DNA from: Eudromia elegans
Taxonomy: Eukaryota; Chordata; Aves; Tinamiformes; Tinamidae
Assembly (NCBI GenBank): GCA_003342815.1
Contig: PTEX01000060.1
Span: 1,955,849 to 2,019,848 of the forward strand
DNA length: 64,000 nucleotides
Direction of reading: 5' to 3'
Shown here: positions 50,101 to 61,155 of the stretch, piece by piece
Position numbering within the stretch: the stretch's first letter is position 1
Layout: every line of letters begins with the position of its first letter
Position numbers and translations under genes: made by a program
Notes under the pieces: model-generated
Seen by the model: the letters and a program-made list of their open reading frames with translations, nothing else
What the model was told of the DNA's origin: nothing
The model's database searches: none

Positions 50101-53100
50101 AAGACAAGAACAGAAAACTCTTGATAGACTTTGCAAATGATTTTTTACAGATATGTTTTGTGTTACTGGTATACAACAATACATTTACTTTTGAAATCTT
50201 TTTTTTTTTTTTGGGTGGTGGCAAGGAGGACAGAGGATTTTCTTTATGGTGTTGTGTTTAATGTTTTGGTTTTGTTCAACCCTGAAGATGCAAGAAATGA
50301 AACACATTAAACAAAAATTATCATCTTCTAGGGATCAGAGAGATCAAGTCAAAAATTTTTGAAAGTCAGCAAGAATGAGACTAATTGGGCCCCTCAGAAG
50401 CGCCAAAACTAAGTTAATCTTTAGAAAAGAGACTGAAAACTCACGAAAATGCATGAAGCTGTCTGACATCAGAAGATAAGATTTTAGCTGCCCTTTGTCC
50501 TTCTGAGGGGGAGAAGATTAAGGACTAAATGATAAAAACACATAATGGAAACTGGTAACAGAAGCAAAGTGAGTGAGCAATAAGATCACCAAATCCCTCA
50601 CAATAAAAGCACTGATTAAGACTTCTCTTGTTCTTTCTCTGCTGTGTCACTTCCCTGTTCCTCTTCTCTTTGAATTGTGGTTGCAGGTCACGCAAAGACA
50701 GTTATAAGAGTCTTATCAAATCTTCAAAACCCGAACAGCCTTGGGCTTCAAAGCAAGAATAGAAACGTTTTCTATTCATTCTTATTTCTTCACCAAATAT
50801 CAGTAGGCTATCTTTGTACCAGCAGGCTTTGAGGAGCATCTCTCTGCTTCTCTCTGATATGGTACCTGTTATCAGGCACTGCTTGTCTTCCAGTGACTGG
50901 CTAGGTACACAAAGACAAAATGTGCATTACAGCTGATTCTGCAAAAGTTCAAGCACCACTCGTGCGGGATCCGCTTGGAATGTGTTCTGCCGACCAGCCC
51001 AGAATCAACAATAACAGTGATCAAGAGATCAAAGCTTCAGGCATGACGTTTTCGGAATCACACAACCTACATACCTCGCTTAAGGATATAAATTCCTAGC
51101 CATCTATAATCTGTCATCCATTATTTGTATTATTTGTTATTTGTAGCAGCACAGAGATATCTCCTCATTGTGCTAATGCTTGCTCTTCTTCATGAGAACT
51201 ACTGAGAGCAAAGACAGCAAATTCCCAGGAGTGGATGTGCAACCAGGTGCTGGTGGTATTTCCGGTTCTGTGTCCACTGATAAAGCTAAATAATAATAAT
51301 AATAATAATAATAATGATAATAATAATAATAATAATAATAGAGCAGTAACTTGGGTCATGAGCAAGGTGAATAGTGAAATTATGTAGCATAATTTTTGGG
51401 AGAGCTTGTGAGCTATACACTATCTGACTGAGAGTATGAAGAGCAGAGCACTGCATATCAGTACCATTCAAGAGGAAGTGACTGCAGTTTGCTGCTCTCG
51501 AAAGCGTGAATCAAGAGCTAATCACCCTCCTCAGGTCACAAGACAGTGTGCAGTGGTTTGAGTATTTCAGCGCACTTTGTGAGCTCTCTGTTTCTGTCTG
51601 TTTCAAAGTCATTTGACTTTAGGACTAAAAATCCATGTTGTTAGCTCCATTGATAGTAAATGCAGGGTTGGTAGGATGCATGTATCACTTTTTTTTTTCT
51701 TATTTTCTTTGAACAAAAAAACTGCAAAGCTGTCTGAAAAAGAAACAATAACCTATTTATTACATACACTCCATTACCCAGCCTCTTTTTTCCAGCTTGT
51801 TACAAAACCTTAATTTTGCAAAATAACTTTAATGAACCTCCGCTCTTTATTTCCTGTTTAAAGCTTACCCCTTGCTCCTTTCTTCATTCTCTGTTATTAC
51901 TCTGCAATGATCATCAGCATGTACAAAGGCAGTTACAGGTTTCTGAGACATTTTTACTGTGTAGCTAGGATCATATATATGCATGAAAATTTGGTGAAGG
52001 AGTAAATTTCATTGCCTTTATGTTAACACAGTAAGAAAACAGCTGAATGTTGTTTGAAAAACAAGTAAGAAACGAGACTATCTATCAAAATTAGTGAAGA
52101 GGTGGCTGGTGGAGATGGCACTAACGAATGAAACTTGGCACTTTGGCTATGACCCTAAGTGCTACTTCTTATCTCTAGGAGGTATAGATAAGGAGATGGG
52201 CTGTCAGCTGCATGATTATGCTTTTGATAGACAATTTACATCCTCTTTTCACCTTACAGGTTTTTGGTTCTCAAGCTATATGAAAAGTTCACAGCACTTT
52301 TGCCTGTGTGGGGCCACCTACAAGATTATCTCTACAATTATTTGATTCATGCTCTTACTTCTCCCATGCTAAATTGAAGTAATAAAGTGCTTTCCAGCCT
52401 CACAGACAGGGAACTTGGATGCTGAATACTTACATGTGAGTTGGCCATGGTCACACGTAAAGTCTGTGACATGACCACAACCTCAGATTGCTTTCACTAG
52501 CCACCCCCCAACCTGTCCAAATTAAATGACTTGACTACAAAATTACACTTCAGCCAGCTTCCATAGCCTAAACAAGAGTAGAATTTGACTCTACGCATAC
52601 AGATTATTTTACCTAGCTACATACAAATGTGTAGAAATAACCCAATATAAGTAATCACAGTGAACATGAGTGGTGCAGACCACCCACTGCTCTTACTGAG
52701 CTCCAGGTGCTGCCACGCACCCAAGCATCTAATAGGAGAAACAGATTGGTGGTTGAAAAGGCATTTCAGACTGAAGGATCCCAGTCCCCTGTCCCGGTGT
52801 GACACCGGGACGGCAGAGCAGCGGCTGACACCCTACAGATGAAGTTGCCATGGAAGCTGCATGCTGCCAATACCTCTCTGCGTGCAGCCCTCGCCGCTGT
52901 GAATGAGACACACACAAGTGTCTCAAAGGAGGAAAGGGTCCCCTGAGGTTTTATCTCCGACTTGTTTTCCAAAATCCAAATGACTCGCTCATTTCATTAC
53001 AGTGTGTTTGAGCCGAAAACTGGTTCTTTTCATCTTGAAAGGCTTGGCTGGCGGCTTCAGAAAAACAGAAGTTCATATTTATTTCTGAAAATTAAAACCT

Positions 53101-56100
53101 TTGAACTACTTTTAAGCTGAAAGCAGCCTTCTCCAGTCTGAAGCATGCCAGCATCAGCAGTTATTGCGTGTTGATAGCACCTAGGAAGTCAACAAGACCC
53201 ATAACTGGCAGATTGACTCCAAATGACAGCAAAGACCCTTGAGGAAACAGGAGACTGAGGTCTGCTTGTATCAGCCAAGTGCCTGAACTGAGTGGTGTAA
53301 CCACGTTGCCCTCTGACTCCTCCCAAGACAAGCCCTGTTGCAGGGCTGCAACAGTGAATTTCACACCTAATCTTTAGCAATGGGTACCTACTACCCACAA
53401 CTGATCCTCTGTGTCCTGTCTTTTGCATTTGCATTTGAGCAACGTGACTACAAAATCTATGTGGGTCTGTGTTTTATATTCTTTCTGATACAAATAAAAA
53501 GCATACGAGAATCCAGTCAGAGCAATTTTTGGTCTGTCAGGGCCACACAAGTTTAAGAACACACTCTAATAGATCAAATTCTTTCATATTTATAGGATAT
53601 GAGTTTCATTTCCTGAGCATGTAACAGAATTGAACTTTAATGTAAGTATGTATCAGTAAGTAAATACAAATTACTACAGCTCTAACATGTTTGCTAGGCT
53701 CCTGCATAAGGAATTGAAATCTCCTCTGCTAGATGAAACCAAATATTGGGACATATAAATCTCAAAGGGACCAAGGATCATCACAATCTTTTCCACTCTT
53801 CTCTCAATTTCCAACACCTTTACCTGACAAGCGCTGACTGGTTTCTCCTGTAAAATAACACAACACTCTATAAAAACAAACATCCACTATTAGGCTTCAT
53901 GCCAGAGGAACAGAGATCCTTAGAAAGAAATAACAATTTGGGGGAGAGGTTAATTACATGCTTTCATGTACTACTAGAAGAGTTCAGATGTTATAGTATA
54001 AATAGCACAGATTCTTCTTCCTTGACTGTATCATTTCTAAGCTTGTATTTGTCAAATATCCTTCCAAGATTCAGTCTGAGTAAGAAAACGTTTTGGCAAG
54101 ATTGTATGAAATAATTTGAAAGATTCTTAAAATTCATGTCATTTTGACTTACTATATTTTGCATGTACAAAAAGAAGAAAAAAATCAGAATTAGTCCTCA
54201 CTGTGAGATCTTTTACCCTGTGGTGATGAAGGACTGCCAGCCCCGGTGCTCCCACCCACACACAGCACAAATGTTAACTTAATGTTAAGTGCCTAGACTT
54301 TGTCCAGCCTTGCTGCTGAGTAGCGAGAGCTGCTGCTTTCAGGCCGGGAGCACAAAAGGAGTGGGTGTAACGGGAGGAGTTGTTGCTTGGTCCCTTTCAT
54401 CAGCAGCTCTCTGCTGTATTTTAAACCCCATGCGCTTTGCTTTGCCTGAGACCTTTGAACAGGACTTGGCACCATGCTAATGCTCTAGCGTTGCCTGCTG
54501 TTCTCTCCAGGAACGGAACAGCAGGACAACATGGATGGATTCCTGGTAGCTCCAGGTGGGGGGACATCTCCTGGGCTGGAGCCTGCAAGCCACTGAGAAG
54601 CCTCAGCTTGCACTAACCTCAGCTGTGTTTCCCTAGGGTCGCTCTTCCATCAGGCTGCCTGCAAAACTCAGGAATTTTTTGCTTTTTACTCAGTACAACA
54701 CATTTTTTTTTTAAGGAGAGAGAACGGCATAGCATAATTATTGGCTGCTTTAGGACAGAACGTACGTGCCACAGGCATTTGCTTGAGAAGGAGGATTATG
54801 TTGAGCATTAAATACATGGAAACCTGCTTTAGTTTCCATCTGTCTTTAAGGTTTAAGCTAACCCAGCACGCTGATGAGAAGAAAATTTTAGTGTGGACTT
54901 AAAAGTCTTGGTGGAAAGTGGACCTGCAGCGGTACTACCTTCTTCCAGCTGCTTGGGGCTTGCACTCAGCCTCGTGGAATCCTCCTCCATACATTCAGCC
55001 CTAGCTCCAGCTCCCATTTTAACCTCAGCAAGATCTGTCAGAGCCTTAAATTGCATCTTTATCCTTTTTTTTTTTTTTTTCTCCTTTGCTTGTATTTTTC
55101 CCTAAATATCTTTTTAGGCAATGAGCTGTCCAGGGACACCACTTTGCCTGGTTCTGTCAAGATATTAGTGATTAATCTTCATGCTTCTTTGAGAGTTATG
55201 TTTAAGAACAGAAGTTACTAGATTATATTTTTTTCTCTGTTCTTCCCTTGTAGAGTTTCCTGTTTTTCTTCATCTGGTGCCTCATGAAATGACTCAGATC
55301 TTAACTCTAAATTTTCCCCGCCACCCCGAAACCTCAAGCACAAGCTGCTAGCCAGAAAATACACAGGAGTGGTAAAGGAGTTAATCCAGTGCTCCTGATG
55401 AATTTTGTTTGCATTAGTTATGATTTTTACCTCATACTTGCTTGAAAACAAAAATCAGAACTAAATTGGAGTCTAAGAAATAAGTGAAGTGAAAACACTG
55501 AATTCACAGTAAAGCAGGGAGCACACATTAAACAAATTGTGAAAGTAGACAAGGGAAAGCCCTTAATTTACAACATGGGTTTTTTTCTGGATTTCGTGTT
55601 CAATTGGAAGATTGCCAGTGGTTTAGAAAAATCTCTTCTTCTTTTTCTTCTAAAATGAAAGCCGGTGCTCCATATTTCCTTGGATTTTAGCTTCTGATGC
55701 TAATGATTAACAAATCCTTGGTGAGGAGCATGATAACTATCACTACTGCAGCAGCAATCCTGACTGCTTCAATCTTCCAGCACTTCATGCACGCACACAC
55801 TGTAATTTCGAGGTAATCTCCAGCTTGCTGCAGGATTTGACATGGTCGTGCACACAGCAATGGAAGGCTCTTTGCTGCAAGTCAGCATTCAGCATTTCTC
55901 CCTTCAGGGCAGCAATGACCCAGAAGGGGAGAGGTTCTAAGTGGGAGAGATTGTGAAAACAGGAGACAGAGAAATATGCAGCAGAGCAGGAATGAGTATG
56001 AGTGATGGATAGGTACTTCACACTGGGAAAGAGAAGTTAAACTTGCAGCTCCTACCGTAGAAAGGCAAAGAAGGGATCCAGCCCCTTGACACATGCCTGG

Positions 56101-59100
56101 TGTTTCTCTGGGGAGAAATGTCGCTTATTTTTGTGGGATAAAACAATGTCCAAGCCCCTTCTGCTATAAATGAGCTTTTCAGAGAGTTCATAAGTCATGC
56201 TTTGCCTGTCCTCTCTTCCTCTTTCAGCTGCAAACCATGGAAGTTTAACCTTTCCTTTCTCAATCCCACAAAGCTACTAAAACCAGTCTGCAATGTGCAG
56301 TGTGTGTGTGTCCATGTCCCTTGATCTTGTTCTGCCCTCAGCAAAGCAGTGGATTGCAATGACACTTCAGGCTGCAGGTCCCCAGGGCTCTGTCCTGCTT
56401 TTGCTGGACAGAAAGCACTATCTTGCAGATCTCTCATTGAATAGATGTTGATGCTGCCCTGTGAAGTGTTAAGGAGTGTTTAACAGGTCACAGAAGACAA
56501 AGTTAATGTGAGGTCAACCTACAGAATCTAGACTTGATTCCAAACTATCCCAGATGACATGAAAACGTGATGGTTCCCCTTCAAAAAGCACCAAGAACTG
56601 CAAAAAGAAGTTGTTTAGAGAGTTTGCTTACAGTATGGTGAACTGCCTGGAAAGTCCCGGGAGCCTGGGCTGTGATTCTCATGCACAGGGCAGGGTTCAA
56701 AACCAGGAAAAAAAAAAAAAGAAAAATAAAAAAAATGTTCACTTTATTTAAATAATCTTGGCTTTATCAGTACTCATAGAAAAAATCCTTTTGTTTCACA
56801 AACTAGTGAGTCAGAAAGAGACATTGTTTACCATGATACTGGTGAATGCCAAAATCTGCCATGGTCTTGGAATTACCTTATTGAAGTTATGATCACTTTG
56901 GGTAACTATGAGAGTCAAGTGATATTTCATGCAAGTCTGGAGATGTTTTCTCCAGCATATCTCCCAGATTTCTATGAAAACTGTTATTAGGGGATTGTGT
57001 GAATGCATTCTCCATGGTGTACTTCTCATCCAAAGCAGCTATATCCTGTGGTGCAGTGATGAGGGAAGATGAACGCATGTTGTTTCTGAAATAAATGGGT
57101 TGGACGCTCTTCCTGATTATGGGTTCACTTTGAAAATGTTTCTCCAGCTCAAAAGAGAAAAGGTGGATTTTCAGTCTCACAAAAGCCCTGCTACAGCTTT
57201 TGCAAGCTTTCATGTGGTTACCTAATAAATTGCATTCTGACAGCCTTCAGACCACTTTTTCTTTCTAAATAATGCCTTATTTATATTGTGACAGTAACTA
57301 GGAGCTGTAGGACTCCACTGGGGTAGGACCTGCACAAATATAGAGACAGCCCCTACCCCCTCATGATCTTATCCTCTTTTATTATCCCTGTGCTAGACAA
57401 GAAAACACCTGGAGTCAATAGACTGGGAGTGCAAACAGAGACATGGTGAAAAACTAACCCCCAACTTCTTACCTAAATTGGAGTGAAGCAGATACACCAC
57501 TTTAAGGTTAATGCAAGTCGCTCCTGTGGCTCTGTAACACATCTGGTATTGCTTTCAATAAAATAAAAATTGCTTGGAAGAGGGAACAAGCAGAGGAGAA
57601 TCAAAGGGGAAATGAAAAGGGAAAAACTGAGAATAACAAGACAAAATAAAACAAGAAAAGAAAATACACTGGATAGAAGGGAGAAAAAAAAATATATTGT
57701 TATTTCAACATTTTAGAGGCCCAGATATTGCTGTGGCATATGACTAGCTATCAGCAGAAAATTACTTGTATTAAACACAACTTTTGCCTCTCTTTATAAT
57801 ATATCAAATACAAATAGGGCAGAGGAGAAATGCAAACAGGTTCAGCCCAGGTGATGCATCTGTTTTGTTCTGATTAAGACCTGTCTGTTGTGGTATGAAT
57901 TTGCCAGAGCAAGCATCACATCCCCCTGCTCTGGATGTGTTACCACTTATTCCTGCATGAGCTGGCAGCCCTTCGGCGTGAGCTGGAAATGAGGCTCGAA
58001 TTTGCTCCATCGCTGCCGTGCCAAACTGATTAACACTGCTGATTTTAACAGATAGACTTCATGCTTTGGTGCTGTTTTTCATGTTTGTGACCACTAACGT
58101 TATAGCAGAACACCTTTGTCTCTTGTTAATTATCTTATAGCAGTCAAATATAGATGTTCAAGTTCATTGTAGAAAGAAAGAAGAAAGAATAACAATCAGA
58201 TTATTGAATAACAGAATTGAAGAGCCTGGTGATGGGCCATATATTAGTATATTTTCCTTAGGTTTCCCCCTGGGAAAGAGTAGAGACTGAAAGAAGAAGG
58301 CTTCTTCAACGGGCAGTTTAAAGCAGGAGTATATCCAATGCATAGTTCTCAAAGAACTCTTAGTATGTTTTTTTAATGTGTATTTCCTTATTATCTTGCA
58401 GAACTACGAGACTGCAGGTGTTCTCCCCAGACCACCGAGCTCATTCTGGCCCATGATAAACACCATACCACATAATAAGAATACTCTCAGTTCTTCCGCT
58501 TGCTTGGGATAAGAACCCTCTTCTAATTTCTGAACTGAATTTTGACCTGGCCAATATGTGCCCATCTGCTGTTCCGTTTGATTTACCTTCTTCTCAGGTG
58601 TCATCTCCTGCTGGTGCACTAACAGCCAGCAGTGATATGCACGGATTTCACGGTAGCCTGGATGTCAGAAGAGAATGGCAGGGGAAAATATAAAGTTCTT
58701 TATTTCCTTTAAACCAAGACAACTAAAATGTACTTGTAAAAACATGTGATTTGGGCTGGAATCTGATTATGTTATTTGCTTATTTATTTTATTTGTTTAT
58801 TTATTGGTTGGTCTAGTATCAAAGAAGTGAAAAACAATTAGAGACTAAGCTCAGTGATAAACAGGAAGGCAAATATAGAAAGTTTTGAGGGAGATGACAT
58901 TACCTTACTGATAAATTTCAGATCTGATGGAGAAAAGAAACATCAGGACTTGGCAGGATTTCAGGAAAAGCTCTAGCAACTGACAAGATCTTGACACAAT
59001 TTAAAATGTATCATTCGTATAACTCAAAGTCAACTTGAAGTAACAAGAAAAGAAATAGAAGAAGAAAAACTATCTAGTATTTGTTTTCAAAATTAAGGGT

Positions 59101-60790
59101 CTAAAAGCTTAATATCTGGTGCATTCACATGGTTCTTCAGTACGCAGAGAATTTCTGTGGTATTTGGCTTGAGATCACAGTACGCAGTTCAACATGCATA
59201 TTCACCCTATGTGCTACATAAATGCAGCTTAAACATTTAAACATTAAAGTAAGGTAGGATTTCGGCTGGGAGAAAGGCAATAATAATACAAAGGATGTAC
59301 GCCCAGCAGTGTTATAATTGCAGAAGTTGTTTTTCATTCGTTCTCAAATAGAGTACAGTGCCAGAAGCCTATTGCAGTCTGCAGGCAGCAACACATAGCA
59401 ATAAAATGAGAAACATTGGTGTTTGGCTGGGAGTTTACCCGGATCTGTCTTAATTCAGCAATTGATGAAACACAGCAGTGCCTTGTGGTGCCATCAACTC
59501 CCCACATGCCAACAGGTTTGTGTAATGGTTTGTTGCACAGTGGAAATACCCTCCCACCTGCCAAGCAAATATGTCCTGCAAGGCATATCAGCCCCTGCTA
59601 CACTGGATGTGTCTTTGCCACCAATTCCTAAGGGTGGCTGACTTCTGAGGGGTGCAAACTCCCAGAAATGACAAAGCTGCACGAGAGAGCAGAGCACATG
59701 TGCGATGGGACCAAACCTTACACTGCCGTGATGAGACAGGACTCGACCTGGTGGCACAAATCCAGTTTGGTTTCATGAGCCATCAGCAAGGGGCAGCTGA
59801 GCCCCACTTCAGAACTGGGGTGTGTATCCCAGCTCAGACTTCTTGTTTAGAAGTTGCACGTCATTGTGAAAAACAGTGCTTTCGGTAAACTGCTGACTTC
59901 AAAATAAGCAAATGTGACTAGAAATCTGGCAGAAGTGGATTGAATCATGAATAAATTAGTCCTAATATGGAGTGAAACTCAGCATTACAACAAACCTAGC
60001 TCTGTGATTGCAGTGAATGATGCTGCCATCCTTCCTCCTCCAGCTCCTGCTGTCTCCCCTCCCTGTTTCTACCAGCAACAGGGACCATCTCACTGCAGGC
60101 TCAGTGGATCAGGGAGTTGACACAGTGGAAAGTTAGCCCCCTTTTGGCCTGACCAGCTTGCTCACCTGTGAGCACTCAGGCTTCAGATCTGCTGCCAGGA
60201 AAGCAACAGGAGGATCCCAATGAGACTGGGGGAAGAGAAAGGAAGAGGCAGAGCCTGTTATTTGCATTGGCAGCCTGCAATTACACGAAGTAAAGCACAA
60301 GCTCAAACTGCAAAGCAACCTTTGGAAAGTGAAATGGGTTAGAACTTGGACTGTTTACATATTGGAGAGCTGAATGAAAGTCTAAATATCAGAGATTTCA
60401 TTGATTTATTTCATTGTTTTGTTTGGCCTAAGATGATACAGCTGTGTTGCTGTCAGGATTACCACTTTTCACAAGCATCCAATTCCTCTGCTAGATGTAC
60501 ACACACACACTAACTCGTGGGACATGGAAAGCACTCCAGATTAATTTAGCTTCTCTGGCTTACTCTTCTCTGTTCTCAATGGTGATCTTGACCAGTCGGT
60601 GTGTGGACAATTCATTATCTCAGTTTTGTAAAACCCTTTGAAGATTAAAGTGTTTGTACATAGCAAGTACTTGGATGGAAAAGCTGTCTGTATAGGTGAA
60701 CTGCTTATTCTGAAGAATGGCATTTCTCTTCGGCAGAGGCAACTTTGAGAAGGTCTCCTGAGTTTTCCAGTCTCTCTTACCTCCTTTTAC
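47181..60790. other. Gene desert, no exon recognised
   Basis: About 13.6 kb without a recognisable exon. It contains an (AAT)n microsatellite at 51288-51340, T-rich runs (50200-50212, 55064-55081) and an A-rich run at 56707-56732. Somewhat GC-richer patches lie at 52.7-52.9, 54.2-54.6 and 57.8-58.0 kb. None has a CpG-island-like promoter or a recognisable coding frame. Confidence 0.5.
51288..51340. repeat. (AAT)n microsatellite with one GAT interruption
   Basis: About 17 AAT units with a single TGA-type interruption near 51315. Poly-Ile and poly-Leu frames on the minus strand come from this repeat. Confidence 0.97.
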
Positions 60791-61155
60791 AGAATCATGA
60801 GGCTAGAAGGATCTCCAAGAGTTTGTCCAGTTCTCTGGATAGGATCACCTATGCCTGCCATTCCCCACAGATGTTTGTTAAACCTGTTTTGGGTCTCCAA
60901 GGCTCCAATTTCAGATTCCTCAGCCTCCACAGGGAACCTGTGCCTGTTCTTCCTTATCATTAGATTTTTTTTTTTTTCCACCAGTGTCTGACCTGCTGCT
61001 CGTTTTGGTGCAGGCTAATGTCCTCCAGGATAGGCTAGATGTGCTCAGGGGAGGTTCTTCTGACTCTAAGCAACTCGGATATATTCTTCTGTGAGTGGAC
61101 TGCCCCAAGCTGGACCTCGTCATCCAAGACCTTGTTAGTGCTTTGATGTATTCCA
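60791..61155 (-). repeat. Old, diverged CR1 LINE fragment, antisense (probable)
   Basis: It opens with ACAGAATCATGAGGCTAGAA and GGATCTCCAAGAGTTTGTCC, resembling an antisense CR1 end. It continues with CCTCCACAGGGAACCTGTGC and a T-rich AGATTTTTTTTTTTTTCC segment in the position of the CR1 AAGTTTTTCC block. Divergence is high and the far end is uncertain. Confidence 0.55.

Noticed and set aside
50330-51120. Possible solo LTR, because of CAATAAAAGCACTG followed by a pyrimidine-rich stretch and later TATAAATTCC
   Set aside because: No TG...CA ends, target-site duplication or primer-binding site could be found.
51165-51471. Minus-strand frames with poly-Leu and poly-Ile, resembling signal peptides or membrane segments
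   Set aside because: Produced entirely by the (AAT)n microsatellite.
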